A stretch of 64,000 bases of DNA from Pseudomonas sp. FeN3W (GCA_030263805.2 CP136010.1:3239001-3303000), one strand, 5' to 3'. Positions 18,265-29,865 are shown, counted from the first letter of the stretch. Made by a program: numbers and translations. The notes: generated from the letters alone by a model not told the origin.

Positions 18265-20082
18265 TCAGACTTCGCGGTTGCGTGTCAGCAGGGCCGGTTT
18301 CTCACCCCGTGGACGGGTTGGCAGCTGCTCGAGCTGATCCAGGCTGGGCAGGCGATCGATCTTCGATTCCTTGTGGATGATCACTGGCTGCTTTTCACGC
18401 GGCTTGGCGGCTTCCTGACGCGCGACAGCCGGCTCTTCGATCCGTCGACCCTCGTTCTTGCGCCGTGGCTGGCCGTTGCGCGGCTGACCGTTGCGCGCCG
18501 CCTGACCTTGGCCTGCACCTGAGCGCTTGCCCTTGCCGGCGGGGGCGCCCGCAGCACCAGAACGTGCGGCACCGGCGGCACGAGGCGCACTACCAGGCTG
18601 AGCCGGGGAGCCGGGACGGCGACCGCGGTTCTGCTTGTTCTGGTAGGGGCTGACGTAGTCGACACGATTGCCGAAGTTGTCCACTTCGTCATCGAGAAAC
18701 TCGTCCGGGGCACGGTTTGGTGGCAGCTGTGGCGGGCGAGCAACGGCTTGCGCTTCGCTGGCGGCGCCATCGCGAGCAGGCTTGCGCGCCTTGCTTTGGC
18801 CGCGGCGATTGCGTTCCTTCTGCTCGGCGTTTTTCTCTGCCGGCTTGTCGCGTTCGCCGCGTGCCTTGCGTTCGCCACGTTGCGGCCGCGGCTGGCGCGG
18901 TTCACGCACTTCCGGTTTCTCCGCCTCGATGGCGCTGGCATCGAAGCCCATCAGGTCGCCTTCGGGAATGCGCTGCTTGGTCATGCGCTCGATGCCCTTG
19001 AGCAGCTTTTCCTCGTCCGGCGCGACCAGCGAAATGGCTTCACCACTGCGCCCGGCACGGCCAGTACGGCCGATGCGGTGCACGTAGTCTTCCTCGACAT
19101 TGGGCAGCTCGAAGTTGACCACATGCGGCAGCTGGTCGATGTCCAGGCCACGGGCGGCGATATCGGTGGCCACCAGGATGCGCACCTGGTTGGCCTTGAA
19201 GTCGGCCAGAGCCTTGGTGCGGGCGTTCTGGCTCTTGTTGCCATGGATCGCGGCAGCCGGCAGGCCATGCTTCTCCAGATACTCGGCCAGGCGGTTGGCG
19301 CCGTGCTTGGTACGGGTGAAGACCAGCACCTGCTCCCAGGCGCCCTGGGTGATCAGGTGGGCGAGCAGGGCGCGCTTGTGGCTGGCGGCGACGCGGAACA
19401 CGCGCTGCTCGATGCGCTCGACGGTGGTGTTCGGCGGGGTGACCTCGATGCGCTCCGGGTTGTGCAGCAGCTTGGCGGCGAGGTCGGTGATGTCCTTGGA
19501 GAAGGTCGCCGAGAACGGCAGGTTCTGGCGTTTGGCCGGCAGCTTGGCCAGGACCTTCTTGACGTCATGGATGAAGCCCATGTCGAGCATGCGGTCGGCT
19601 TCGTCGAGGACGAGGATTTCCACGTGCGACAGATCGATGGCTTTCTGGTTGGCCAGGTCGAGCAAGCGACCTGGGCAGGCGACCAGCACGTCGAGGCCCT
19701 TGGCCACGGCCTGGATCTGCGGATTCATGCCGACGCCGCCGAAGATCACCGCGCTTTTCAGCGGCAGATCGCGAGCGTAGATCTTGAAACTGTCGTGAAC
19801 CTGGGCGGCGAGCTCGCGGGTCGGTGTCAGCACCAGCACGCGCGGCTGTTTCGGGCCGTAGCGGTGTTCACGATCCGGGTGACCACCCGGGAACAGCAGT
19901 TCGAGTACCGGCAGGGCGAAACCGCCTGTCTTACCGGTTCCGGTCTGGGCGGCGACCATCAGGTCGCGGCCTTGCAACACGGCGGGAATGGCCCGCTGTT
20001 GCACGGGAGTAGGCTGGGTGTAACCGGCGGCCTCGACGGCACCGGCCAAAGCCTCGGAGAGACCGAGGGAAGCAAAGGACAT
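18265..20082 (-). CDS. rhlE: DEAD-box ATP-dependent RNA helicase RhlE
   Basis: RNA helicase of 605 residues. The core (about residues 1-375) has all DEAD-box motifs: Q motif (YTQPTPVQQRAIPAVL), AQTGTGKT, PTRELAAQ, VLDEADRMLDMG, SATF, RGLDIDQLP and HRIGRTGRAG. The C-terminal ~230 residues are a basic, disordered Arg/Lys/Gly/Pro tail with PRPQRGERK-type clusters, as in Pseudomonas RhlE proteins where the tail aids RNA binding. The gene position (between oprM and metF) corresponds to P. aeruginosa rhlE2. A leader of over 100 bp lies upstream. It converges on oprM and the IS. Confidence 0.93.
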   Translation of the reverse strand: MSFASLGLSEALAGAVEAAGYTQPTPVQQRAIPAVLQGRDLMVAAQTGTGKTGGFALPVLELLFPGGHPDREHRYGPKQPRVLVLTPTRELAAQVHDSFKIYARDLPLKSAVIFGGVGMNPQIQAVAKGLDVLVACPGRLLDLANQKAIDLSHVEILVLDEADRMLDMGFIHDVKKVLAKLPAKRQNLPFSATFSKDITDLAAKLLHNPERIEVTPPNTTVERIEQRVFRVAASHKRALLAHLITQGAWEQVLVFTRTKHGANRLAEYLEKHGLPAAAIHGNKSQNARTKALADFKANQVRILVATDIAARGLDIDQLPHVVNFELPNVEEDYVHRIGRTGRAGRSGEAISLVAPDEEKLLKGIERMTKQRIPEGDLMGFDASAIEAEKPEVREPRQPRPQRGERKARGERDKPAEKNAEQKERNRRGQSKARKPARDGAASEAQAVARPPQLPPNRAPDEFLDDEVDNFGNRVDYVSPYQNKQNRGRRPGSPAQPGSAPRAAGAARSGAAGAPAGKGKRSGAGQGQAARNGQPRNGQPRRKNEGRRIEEPAVARQEAAKPREKQPVIIHKESKIDRLPSLDQLEQLPTRPRGEKPALLTRNREV

Positions 20083-20280
20083 GAGTAATCCTGTCTTGTT
20101 AGGGGCGAGGCCCTGGGATGATCATGCCTGGCTCGAATCGCGACTGGCGTGCGATCCCGTCCGGTCCTGCCGCGGGTCATATGTGCGGCATCCGGGCGTA
20201 AGCCTGGCGGAAGCGCGGAGTATAACAGAGCCTGTTAACGCCGCATTGCTCTGACAGTGTCGCAGGTCACGGGTTCATTA

Positions 20281-20310
20281 GCCAGCTCCGTATTTCTACG
20301 GAGCCGGCTG
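20281..20310 (-). terminator. Hairpin just after metF
   Basis: The inverted repeat AGCCaGCTCCGTA - TTTC - TACGGAGCcGGCT begins 4 bp beyond the metF stop. The stem is 13 bp with one mismatch. There is no clear T run on the minus strand, so it may be a weak terminator or 3' stabiliser for sahH-metF mRNA. Confidence 0.5.
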
Positions 20311-20314
20311 GTGC

Positions 20315-21166
20315 TCAGCGTGACAGCCCGAGGTTGTTCCAGATCGCCAGGCTCGGTTCGGCCTGGTTCAGCGTGTAGAAGTGTAGGCCTGGCGCACCGC
20401 CGGCCAGCAGCTTCTGACACATCTCGGTGATGACATGCTCGCCGAAGGCCTGGATGCTCTGCATGTCGTCGCCGTAGCTTTCGAGCTGTTTGCGCACCCA
20501 GCGCGGAATCTCGGCGCCGCAGGCATCGGAGAAGCGTGCCAGCTTGCTGTAGTTGGTGATCGGCATGATGCCAGGCACCACCGGGGTTTCCACGCCGAGT
20601 TCGCGCACGCGCTCGACGAAGTAGAAGTAGCAGTCGGCATTGAAGAAGTACTGGGTGATGGCACTGTCGGCGCCGGCCTTGGCCTTACGCACGAAGTTGG
20701 CCAGGTCGTCTTCGAAGTTGCGTGCCTGCGGATGCATTTCCGGGTAGGCGGCAATCTCGATATGGAAGTGATCGCCGGTCTCGCTACGGATGAATTCCAC
20801 CAGCTCGTTGGCGTAGCGTAGCTCGCCGCTGGCCATGCCCATGCCGGACGGCAGGTCGCCGCGCAGGGCGACGATGCGCTGGATGCCAGCCTCCTTGTAG
20901 AGGTTCAGCAGTTCGCGCAATTCGGCCTTGGTGTCGCCGACGCAGGACAGGTGCGGAGCGGTCGGCACCTTCACCTCGCCGTCGAGCTGCAGCACGGTGT
21001 TGAGCGTGCGATCGCGGGTCGAGCCACCGGCACCGTAGGTGCAGGAGAAGAAATCGGGTTGGTAGCCGGCCAGCTGGCGGGCCACGTTCAGCAGTTTTTC
21101 GTGCCCGGCTTCGGTCTTGGTGGGGAAGAACTCGAAGCTGATGGATGGGCGGTTCGAAGCGGTCAT
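20315..21166 (-). CDS. metF: 5,10-methylenetetrahydrofolate reductase MetF
   Basis: FAD enzyme that reduces methylene-THF to 5-methyl-THF, the methyl donor for methionine synthesis. It has 283 residues. Features: SFEFFPTKTEAG at the N-terminus, CTYGAGGSTRDRT, ALRGDLPSG, and the FFNADCYFYFVERVRELG region. The start at 21166 is chosen for GGAAT upstream and for matching the family N-terminus. It follows sahH by 73 bp on the same strand, so both should share the riboswitch-controlled transcript. This couples homocysteine release with its remethylation. Confidence 0.94.
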   Translation of the reverse strand: MTASNRPSISFEFFPTKTEAGHEKLLNVARQLAGYQPDFFSCTYGAGGSTRDRTLNTVLQLDGEVKVPTAPHLSCVGDTKAELRELLNLYKEAGIQRIVALRGDLPSGMGMASGELRYANELVEFIRSETGDHFHIEIAAYPEMHPQARNFEDDLANFVRKAKAGADSAITQYFFNADCYFYFVERVRELGVETPVVPGIMPITNYSKLARFSDACGAEIPRWVRKQLESYGDDMQSIQAFGEHVITEMCQKLLAGGAPGLHFYTLNQAEPSLAIWNNLGLSR

Positions 21167-21239
21167 TCGGTTATTCCTTGGGCTGCAGGCTGCTGGCGAC
21201 GAATGCAGGGCGCAGTTCGTCGCCAGCAGCATGACCTGC

Positions 21240-22646
<1,407 letters not shown>

Positions 22647-22702
22647 CGAAGAGTTCTCCATTCGTAAGATGCGAATGGGCGCCGTTGATGCGTTCTGGAA
22701 AC

Positions 22703-22755
22703 GCCCCATCCGAGCCTGACAGGTTTCATCCTGCTGCAGCGCCCCTCGGACGGGT
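22703..22755 (-). promoter_or_regulatory. S-adenosylhomocysteine (SAH) riboswitch ahead of sahH
   Basis: On the minus strand the leader reads CGTCCGAGGGGCGCTGCAGC, then an A-rich loop, then CAGGCTCGGATGGGGCG. P1 is formed by TCCGAG (22745-22750) pairing with CTCGGA (22709-22714). The conserved GAGGGGCGCTGC and CAGGCTCGG blocks match the SAH riboswitch consensus known upstream of ahcY/sahH in pseudomonads. High SAH is expected to turn expression on. It lies between the promoter (-10 at 22800) and the sahH start, 57 bp before the ATG. Confidence 0.88.
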
Positions 22756-22799
22756 GGCGGGCACGGTCGAAGCGGAGTCGACCGGGGAAAAGCCCGGCG

Positions 22800-22828
22800 A
22801 TTATAGCTGTGCCGCGCGGCAATCCCAA
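22800..22828 (-). promoter_or_regulatory. Sigma-70-type promoter for sahH-metF
   Basis: On the minus strand, TTGGGA (22823-22828), a 17-bp spacer and a perfect TATAAT (22800-22805). Transcription would start near 22793, about 40 nt before the SAH riboswitch. Confidence 0.75.
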
Positions 22829-22920
22829 CCCCGCGCGGCGCGAACTACCGTGCGCGCAAGGGGGTCGAAAATCACAGGTTCGGTGACCCTTGCCGGGCGA
22901 AACCGTTTCAGGAGACCGCC

Positions 22921-23358
22921 ATGAACCCCATGCTTCGCTTTGCGCCCGTGTTGCTTGTCGGCGCTTTCAGCCTGCCTGCCGCTGCCAAATCCTGTTATGT
23001 GCACAGCGAAACCTCCGGCGCGGTTCCTGCGCCAGTAGTGACCGAGCAGTGTTTCGAATTCCACGGCGTGGACAAGGACGATGCCATCGACTGGGTCTGC
23101 CAGGACAATGAAGCCGTGAGAAATTCCCACCGCGAGCTTCGCGACAGCTGTCCCGACGGCCACTTCGGTGTCTGCACCGCACCGATGACGGCGGAGACGC
23201 TGGCCAACGAGCGTGCCACCGGCTCCCAAGCGGAGAACGGTACCCTGCCCAGCCAGGTGGGCGGCGATGCGACGATCGTCACCTATCACTATCACGCCAG
23301 CGATCGGGCGCAGGCCAAGATCGATTGCGAAAGCGCTGGCGGCAGCTGGTCGCAATAA
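22921..23358 (+). CDS. Small secreted cysteine-containing protein of unknown function
   Basis: I do not recognise the family. It has 145 residues with a signal peptide (MNPMLRFAPVLLVGAFSLPAAAKS). The mature part has six Cys, at SCYVHSE, EQCFEF, WVCQDN, DSCPDG, FGVCTAP and IDCESAGG, suggesting disulfide-stabilised periplasmic folding. The C-terminal CESAGGSW resembles small-protein motifs containing C-x(4)-G-x-W. AGGAG precedes the ATG. It is divergent from sahH and not clearly in an operon with the next gene. Confidence 0.7.
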   Translation: MNPMLRFAPVLLVGAFSLPAAAKSCYVHSETSGAVPAPVVTEQCFEFHGVDKDDAIDWVCQDNEAVRNSHRELRDSCPDGHFGVCTAPMTAETLANERATGSQAENGTLPSQVGGDATIVTYHYHASDRAQAKIDCESAGGSWSQ

Positions 23359-23462
23359 GCTTGCCGAGCAATCTTTGCTGACGAAGTCGAAACCCGACTG
23401 ATTTGTTCAACCGCGCATGGGCGGGGATAATCCCGCGCTTTGCATCGACGAGTGGTTGAACC

Positions 23463-23909
23463 ATGAAGCTGAGTCTGCTGAGCCTGCCCCTGATTGCTGT
23501 CCTGGCGCTGACGGGCTGCGACCGGGTCGACCCCAATTCCCCGTTGGGCAAGCGCAAGGCGATCTATCAGGCGATGCTCGATACCAAGGAAGACCTCGGC
23601 GGCATGCTGCGCGGGCGCATTCCCTTCGATGGCGACGCCTTTCGCTCCGGTGCGGTCAAGCTGGACGAGCTCTCGCGGCAGCCTTGGCAGCATTATCCCG
23701 AGGTGAAGGAAGAGCAGAGCGACGCGCGTGACGACGTCTGGCAGCGTCAGGAGCGATTCAACGAGATGGCCCGCGAACTGGAAGCGACTACGGCCGCACT
23801 GGCGAGTGTGACGACGGCCGCCCCGGTTACCGCACAAAGCGTGGCGCCGGCGTTCCAGCGGGTCGAGGATGCCTGTGAAGCCTGCCACAAGGAGTTCCGC
23901 GCCTACTGA
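23463..23909 (+). CDS. Cytochrome c'-like haem lipoprotein
   Basis: A 148-residue protein with lipobox LALTGC and one C-terminal haem-binding CxxCH (CEACHKEFRAY). This is the layout of the cytochrome c' / c556 four-helix-bundle family, in which the CxxCH lies near the C-terminus. The lipoprotein signal is less usual, as most family members are soluble periplasmic proteins. Possible roles are nitric oxide binding or electron transfer; neither is shown by context. It converges on a DUF1090 gene. Confidence 0.8.
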   Translation: MKLSLLSLPLIAVLALTGCDRVDPNSPLGKRKAIYQAMLDTKEDLGGMLRGRIPFDGDAFRSGAVKLDELSRQPWQHYPEVKEEQSDARDDVWQRQERFNEMARELEATTAALASVTTAAPVTAQSVAPAFQRVEDACEACHKEFRAY

Positions 23910-23916
23910 TGTGGGG

Positions 23917-24297
23917 TCAACGGCGCAGCGATTCGAGCTTTTCCCGGGACTTGGCCAGCTGATTGCGGCGCAGCTCGATCAGCTGGGTATCGCCGGTGCT
24001 CAAGGCCTCGCGTAGCAGCGTCTCGCGCCGTTCAACCTGGCGATTGGTGTGATCGTATTCGACCTGATGCGGATGCAGGGCAACCACGCCCTGGCACTGC
24101 TCGGTCAGGCTCTGCAGTTCACTGTTGAGTTGCGTCTGGCGCAGTTTGTCGCCCTGCAGGCGCGCCTGTTGCAGTTGCTCGCGCAAGGCCTGGCGCTGTT
24201 CGTGGCACTGGCGGTCAGCGTTGGGGGCCGCGGTAGCCAGCGGGCTGATGGCGGTAGCGCCGATCAGCAGGGCAATCGGCCAATGTCGCAAAGACAT
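23917..24297 (-). CDS. DUF1090 family periplasmic protein
   Basis: A 126-residue protein with signal peptide (MSLRHWPIALLIGATAISPLATAA) and a coiled-coil-rich, Gln/Arg-rich body with two Cys (DRQCHEQRQAL, TEQCQGV). Length and composition match DUF1090 (YqjC-like) proteins. The final KLESLRR is typical. Function of the family is unknown. Confidence 0.75.
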   Translation of the reverse strand: MSLRHWPIALLIGATAISPLATAAPNADRQCHEQRQALREQLQQARLQGDKLRQTQLNSELQSLTEQCQGVVALHPHQVEYDHTNRQVERRETLLREALSTGDTQLIELRRNQLAKSREKLESLRR

Positions 24298-24357
24298 GCC
24301 TCGCCTCCATAATTGTTATCCAGCTCCTATCGACCGCGAAATTCGGGGAAAGTCCCT

Positions 24358-26022
24358 TCAGAACCCCGAAACACCGACAGCGCGCAGCCTGTGACGCAGC
24401 AGCTGCAGCTCTGGCGCATGAAAGAAGGCATACAGCTGTTCTGCGCGTGCCTTTCCCACGCCCGGTTCCGCCTGCCATTGCGCCACGCTGCGTGCCGCCA
24501 GTGCGTTCCAGTCGGACTGCACGGCGAGCGGCAGATTGACCGGCATGCCGAGCGCCTTGAGCCATTGGCTCGCCGGCTTCTGTCGGGCGAGAGCGAAGCT
24601 CGCGACCAGCTTGCTGGCGCGCGCCTTGCCGATGCCTGGGACCTGTTGCAACGTCTCCGCGTCCAGCTCCAGCCAGGCGAGCAGATCGGGCAGCAGTCCG
24701 GCGTCCAGCAGGGTCTGCCAGTTGCCTTGGCCTACGCCGGGAAGGCCGAGCCCCGGCTTGCCGCTCAGCCAGACCAGGCGGGCGATGAATTGCTGCTCGC
24801 AGCCCGGTGTCGGCCGCCAGCAGCTGTGCGCGTGATACTGCGACGGGTCCGGTGCCACCACCGCTGCGCGTTCGGCGCTGCGCCAGACCACCGAATCCAG
24901 TTGCGGGATGCTATGCCCGGCGAGCGCAACCGCGATCTGGTCGCCGGGGCGCACATCCAGTGCGCGCCAGCGCTCCAGCGAGCCGAGGCTGAGCGTACGG
25001 ATTCGGCGATCGTCGAGCTGTACCGGCACCAGCTGCAGCATCGGCGTGATGCGCCCGGTGCGGCCGATGCGAAACTCCACGGCGCGCACCTCGCTCACTG
25101 CCTTGCGCAACGGATGCTTCCAGGCCGCCGCCCAGTGTGGCTCGGCCTGCCAGCGCTCGGCTGGTGGGCGCGTGCCTTGCCGCAATACCACGCCGTCGGT
25201 GGCGAATGGCAGCGGTTGCCGGTACCACTGTTCGCGCCAATGCCGCGCTTGCGCGAGATCCGGTAGCGGCAGGCTGAACCGTTGACTGTCGATGAACCCC
25301 ATGGCGGCCAGCCGCTGCAGGCGGAGGTCTATCTGCTCCGGCCCGTTCGGCCAGTCCCAGACGAACAGGCCGATCTGCGCCGCCGTATCGGTATCCAGCC
25401 GGTTGCTGGCCATGGCGCCGGCGACACGGCTGCGCGCGCCTGCGCTGCCATGCGTGGCCTGCACGTGCTGCTCCAGACGCCAGTAGAGTTCGCCCTGCAG
25501 TATCACCTCGCCTGGCTCTGCAAGTCGCGACGGCACCGCAGGCAGCTGCCGGACGTGGGCGGTCCAGTCCTGCCCGCTGTGACCGTCGCCGCGGCTGACG
25601 GCTTGCTGCAGCAGACCGTCGCGATAGACCAGGCTGACCGCCACGCCGTCCACTTTCGGCTGAATCCACAGGTCCTCGCGGCGCTCGATCCAGGCGGCGA
25701 CCGCCTGTTCATCGGCGAGCTTGGTCAGCCCGGTCTGCATCACCGGATGCCGTACCGGACCGCCGGCGCCGGCCAGCGGGTCCCGCGCCGCGACGGTGCC
25801 TGGGAAACAGCGCTGCCAGTCGTGCAGGCGCGCACGGCTCTGGTCGTAGATTTCGTCATCCACCAGCGACAGGCCGCGGCGGTGATAGGCCTCGTCCCAG
25901 TGCTGCAGTTGCCGTTGGAGGCTGGTGATTTCCTGTTGCGCTCGCACAGCGTTCCAGGCCGGACAGACGGCGAAGCAAAGGGGCGAAAAAAGGCACAGCG
26001 ACAGTGCGATCAGGCGTTGCAT
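24358..26022 (-). CDS. ligB: NAD-dependent DNA ligase LigB
   Basis: A second, shorter NAD+-dependent DNA ligase, 554 residues. The adenylation domain has the nucleophile Lys in QPKVDGVAVSLVYRDG, plus VILQGELYWRLE and ATDGVVLR. OB-fold and helix-hairpin-helix parts follow; zinc finger and BRCT domains of LigA are absent, as in E. coli LigB. Like E. coli LigB it starts with a signal-peptide-like stretch (MQRLIALSLCLFSPLCFAVCPAW), an odd and conserved feature for a DNA ligase. I chose ATG 26022; another ATG lies 3 codons upstream. Confidence 0.93.
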   Translation of the reverse strand: MQRLIALSLCLFSPLCFAVCPAWNAVRAQQEITSLQRQLQHWDEAYHRRGLSLVDDEIYDQSRARLHDWQRCFPGTVAARDPLAGAGGPVRHPVMQTGLTKLADEQAVAAWIERREDLWIQPKVDGVAVSLVYRDGLLQQAVSRGDGHSGQDWTAHVRQLPAVPSRLAEPGEVILQGELYWRLEQHVQATHGSAGARSRVAGAMASNRLDTDTAAQIGLFVWDWPNGPEQIDLRLQRLAAMGFIDSQRFSLPLPDLAQARHWREQWYRQPLPFATDGVVLRQGTRPPAERWQAEPHWAAAWKHPLRKAVSEVRAVEFRIGRTGRITPMLQLVPVQLDDRRIRTLSLGSLERWRALDVRPGDQIAVALAGHSIPQLDSVVWRSAERAAVVAPDPSQYHAHSCWRPTPGCEQQFIARLVWLSGKPGLGLPGVGQGNWQTLLDAGLLPDLLAWLELDAETLQQVPGIGKARASKLVASFALARQKPASQWLKALGMPVNLPLAVQSDWNALAARSVAQWQAEPGVGKARAEQLYAFFHAPELQLLRHRLRAVGVSGF

Positions 26023-26111
26023 GGCGAGCATCCTTGCTCTGATGAGTTGGGCGGGCCTCCGGTCGTTGGAGGCCGCTCATTGTCGCCGGCTCGACGCGGC
26101 GCGACCGTGCG

Positions 26112-27443
26112 TCAGCGCATATTGAACAATTCCTGGTGGAAATCCCGCGGTGGCAGACCGTGGCGCTGCAGGTCCTTGCGCAGATCCTGACCGAAGCCCG
26201 CCGGGCCGCAGAACCAGACATCGCTGTCGTGCCATTGCGGCGCCAGCTGGCGAAGACGTTCGGGCGTCAGCCGCCCGCCCTCGCTGGCGACCAGCACGTG
26301 CAGGCGCACCCGGGCGCGTTCGGCCAGTTCGCGGATACGCTCGAGGAAACGCTGGTCCGGCGCGCTGGTGCAGTAGAACAGATCGACGTTGTCGCCCCTG
26401 CCACTCGCGGCGAGCGCCTGCAGCCGGCCGATGAAGGGCGCGATGCCGATACCGCCAGCGATCCAGATCTGCCGTGGCTTGCGGCTGTGGAAATCGAAGC
26501 AGCCATAGGGGCCTTCGACCTTCACTGCATCGCCCACCTTCAGGGTGTCCGGCAGGGTACGGGTGTAGTCACCGAGGCCCTTGATGGAGAAGGCCAGCTT
26601 GCCGTCGTTGCACCAGGCCGAGGAGAGGCTGAAGGGGTGCGGCCCTTCCCTGTCGTCGAAGGTGACGAAGGCGAATTGCCCGGCCTTGTGCCCCGGCCAG
26701 GGGCCGTCGAGCTTGATATCGACGCGCAGTACGCGATTGTCACGGTGATAGGTCAGGCTCTCGATGCGACCGACTACCTGATGCTTGCGGCCGATGCGGC
26801 GCAGCAGCGAGATGCAGGCCGCTATGGAGCCCGAAACCATCAGCACGGCGAGGACCAGGCCCAGCGGCGAGGCCCAGTAGTCGGGTGGGGTCAGCACCAC
26901 CGAGTGCGCCACCAGTGCCAGATAGACCAGCGCCAGCCAGCGGTGCGTCTTGAAGAACCAGCGGTAGGGGAAGCGCTTGACCAGCGCCAGCACGACCAGA
27001 ATTGCCGCGGCATAGAAGGCCCATTCGCCGATCGTCTCGGCGAGGCCGCGAAAGCGCTGCAGCAGGGCGAAGATGCCTTCATGCAACTGGCCCTCGCCGG
27101 CGCGCCGGGCCGGCTTTGCCAGCCAGCCGAAGCCGACCAGCCATTTCGGAATCTGCCCCCAGCCCCAGTGGAAGATGGCGATCACCAGGGCGCTGATGCC
27201 CAGCCATTTGTGCAGGCGATAGGTCTTGTCCAGGCCGTCGAAGAGGCGCTCGAAGCGCCGCGGTCGCACCGCCAGCACCATCGCCACGCTCATCGCGACG
27301 ATGCCGAACACGCCGCTGAAGTGCACCATCACCTTGCGTAACGGCCAGAACTGATAGCGCGCCATGATGAAGTCGTCCACCAGCAGCCAGAGCAGCGTCA
27401 GTCCGACGAACAGCGCGAAGTAAGTGAGTTTTATCTGTCTCAT
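26112..27443 (-). CDS. Ferric reductase-like transmembrane flavoprotein
   Basis: Membrane oxidoreductase, 443 residues. The N-terminal half has about six helices with His residues in pairs (TYRLHKWLGI, AIFHWGWG, KTHRWLALVYLALVAHSVV), as in haem-b ferric reductase/NOX domains. The C-terminal half is a ferredoxin-NADP reductase type module: FAD site HPFSLSSA, nucleotide site IAGGIGIAPFIG and the terminal VWFCGPAGFG. It would pass electrons from NAD(P)H via FAD and haem across the membrane. The acceptor is not known. Divergent from the ABC transporter genes. Confidence 0.88.
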   Translation of the reverse strand: MRQIKLTYFALFVGLTLLWLLVDDFIMARYQFWPLRKVMVHFSGVFGIVAMSVAMVLAVRPRRFERLFDGLDKTYRLHKWLGISALVIAIFHWGWGQIPKWLVGFGWLAKPARRAGEGQLHEGIFALLQRFRGLAETIGEWAFYAAAILVVLALVKRFPYRWFFKTHRWLALVYLALVAHSVVLTPPDYWASPLGLVLAVLMVSGSIAACISLLRRIGRKHQVVGRIESLTYHRDNRVLRVDIKLDGPWPGHKAGQFAFVTFDDREGPHPFSLSSAWCNDGKLAFSIKGLGDYTRTLPDTLKVGDAVKVEGPYGCFDFHSRKPRQIWIAGGIGIAPFIGRLQALAASGRGDNVDLFYCTSAPDQRFLERIRELAERARVRLHVLVASEGGRLTPERLRQLAPQWHDSDVWFCGPAGFGQDLRKDLQRHGLPPRDFHQELFNMR

Positions 27444-27618
27444 CTCGAGAAAGCCTCCTTGCTGGCGTCCCGTGTGCCAGCGCTTCCAAGCGTGTATTCA
27501 GCGCCGCGACGCCGCCATGATCACGGTCACTGCAAGCTGTGACTGGGAGACGGCGGGCGCCCTGCGTTGCGTTTTTATCTCTACAATTGCGCCCCTGATT
27601 CCTCGAAGAGACGAGCCC

Positions 27619-28542
<924 letters not shown>

Positions 28543-28554
28543 GGAAAAGCCCGC

Positions 28555-29316
28555 ATGAATTTCTACGCGATCCGCGCGATCTACCTGTTCGAACTGGCGC
28601 GCACCTGGCGCACCCTGCTGCAGAGCATCGCCACGCCGGTGATCTCGACGTCGCTGTACTTCGTGGTATTCGGCTCGGCCATCGGCGCGCGCATGGAGGC
28701 GATGCACGGCATCCCCTACGGGGCGTTCATCATCCCCGGGCTGATCATGATGGCGCTGCTCACCGAGAGCATTTCCAATGCCTCGTTCGGCATCTACATG
28801 CCGCGCTACTCGGGGACGATCTACGAGGTGTTGTCGGCGCCGGTGTCCTATGTCGAGATCGTCATCGGCTATGTCGGCGCGGCGGCTACCAAGTCGCTGG
28901 TGCTCGGCGTGGTCATCCTGCTCACCGCCCGGCTGTTCGTCGATTACGAGATCCAGCATCCGCTGACGATGGCGCTGTTCCTGGTGCTGACGGCCGTCAC
29001 CTTCTGCCTGTTCGGCTTCATCATCGGCATCTGGGCCGATGGCTGGGAGAAGCTGCAGATCGTTCCGGCGCTGATCGTCACGCCGCTGGCCTTTCTCGGC
29101 GGCAGCTTCTATTCCGTCGAGATGCTGCCGCCGCTCTGGCAGAAAGTCACCTTGTTCAACCCGGTGGTGTACCTGATCAGCGGCTTCCGTTGGAGCTTCT
29201 ACGGCGTCTCGGACATCGACGTCGGCATCAGCCTGGCGATGATCCTCGGTTTTCTCGCCGCATGCCTGCTGGCGGTGTGGTGGATATTCAAGACCGGGTA
29301 TCGGTTGAAGAACTAG
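28555..29316 (+). CDS. ABC-2 type transporter permease, YadH type
   Basis: A 253-residue membrane protein with six predicted helices and the ABC-2 conserved region (FIIPGLIMMALLTESI; PLAFLGGSFYSVEMLPPLW, VVYLISGFRW). It pairs with the YadG-type ATPase directly upstream. Ends at a bidirectional terminator. Confidence 0.92.
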   Translation: MNFYAIRAIYLFELARTWRTLLQSIATPVISTSLYFVVFGSAIGARMEAMHGIPYGAFIIPGLIMMALLTESISNASFGIYMPRYSGTIYEVLSAPVSYVEIVIGYVGAAATKSLVLGVVILLTARLFVDYEIQHPLTMALFLVLTAVTFCLFGFIIGIWADGWEKLQIVPALIVTPLAFLGGSFYSVEMLPPLWQKVTLFNPVVYLISGFRWSFYGVSDIDVGISLAMILGFLAACLLAVWWIFKTGYRLKN

Positions 29317-29326
29317 CCGCAAATGA

Positions 29327-29349
29327 AAACGCCCGCAGATGCGGGCGTT
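29327..29349. terminator. Bidirectional intrinsic terminator
   Basis: Stem AACGCCCGC / GCGGGCGTT with loop AGAT, preceded by AAAA and followed by CT. It lies between the convergent permease gene and the small secreted protein gene at 29369, serving both. Confidence 0.85.
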
Positions 29350-29368
29350 CTCATCACGGCGTTGAGGC

Positions 29369-29698
29369 TTATTTGCCGAACATTTTGCCCAGGCCGAGAA
29401 CCGCATCCTTCGCCTGGCTGACTGCCTGGAGCTTCTCGTTCACTGCGGCAGTGTCGTCACCATCGGCATTGGCTGCCAAGCCTTCGGTGTTGAGCTGGGC
29501 GCAGCCGCCTTCGACTTGATTCAAGGCCTTGTTGAGCTTCTCGTTGCCTAGCATCTGGCCGAGCAGTTTGCCGGCTTCCAGATTGCCTTTTTGAGCGGCC
29601 AGTTGTTCTTCGCACTTGACTTGAACGTCAGTGGCGGCGGCGTGCAGCGAGCTGGCGAGAAGCAGGGCGGCACAGCCGAGGATGTGGGAAATACGCAT
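29369..29698 (-). CDS. Small secreted protein of unknown function
   Basis: A 109-residue protein with a signal peptide (MRISHILGCAALLLASSLHAAA). The mature part is helical and Lys/Ala/Leu-rich with two Cys (VKCEEQL, GGCAQL) and a Gly-containing C-terminus (LGLGKMFGK). I do not recognise a family. Monocistronic between two terminators. Confidence 0.7.
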   Translation of the reverse strand: MRISHILGCAALLLASSLHAAATDVQVKCEEQLAAQKGNLEAGKLLGQMLGNEKLNKALNQVEGGCAQLNTEGLAANADGDDTAAVNEKLQAVSQAKDAVLGLGKMFGK

Positions 29699-29865
29699 GG
29701 ATAAGCTCCTGTGTAGTGCCGATCACGATAAGTGACCGATCGAGTCCATTCGAAAAGGGCGGCGATGATAGCTTTTTGCCCTTGCTGCGCAAAGGGTCTT
29801 TGGAAACAGGTTTCGTGACGCAGTGCTGGTAGTGAATGGTGTCTGCTGCGGTTCACCCTTGAAAG

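Noticed and set aside
27517..27618. ATG 27517 as start of the YadG-type ATPase
   Set aside because: The added residues are not family-like; GTG 27619 has a ribosome site and gives the usual length.
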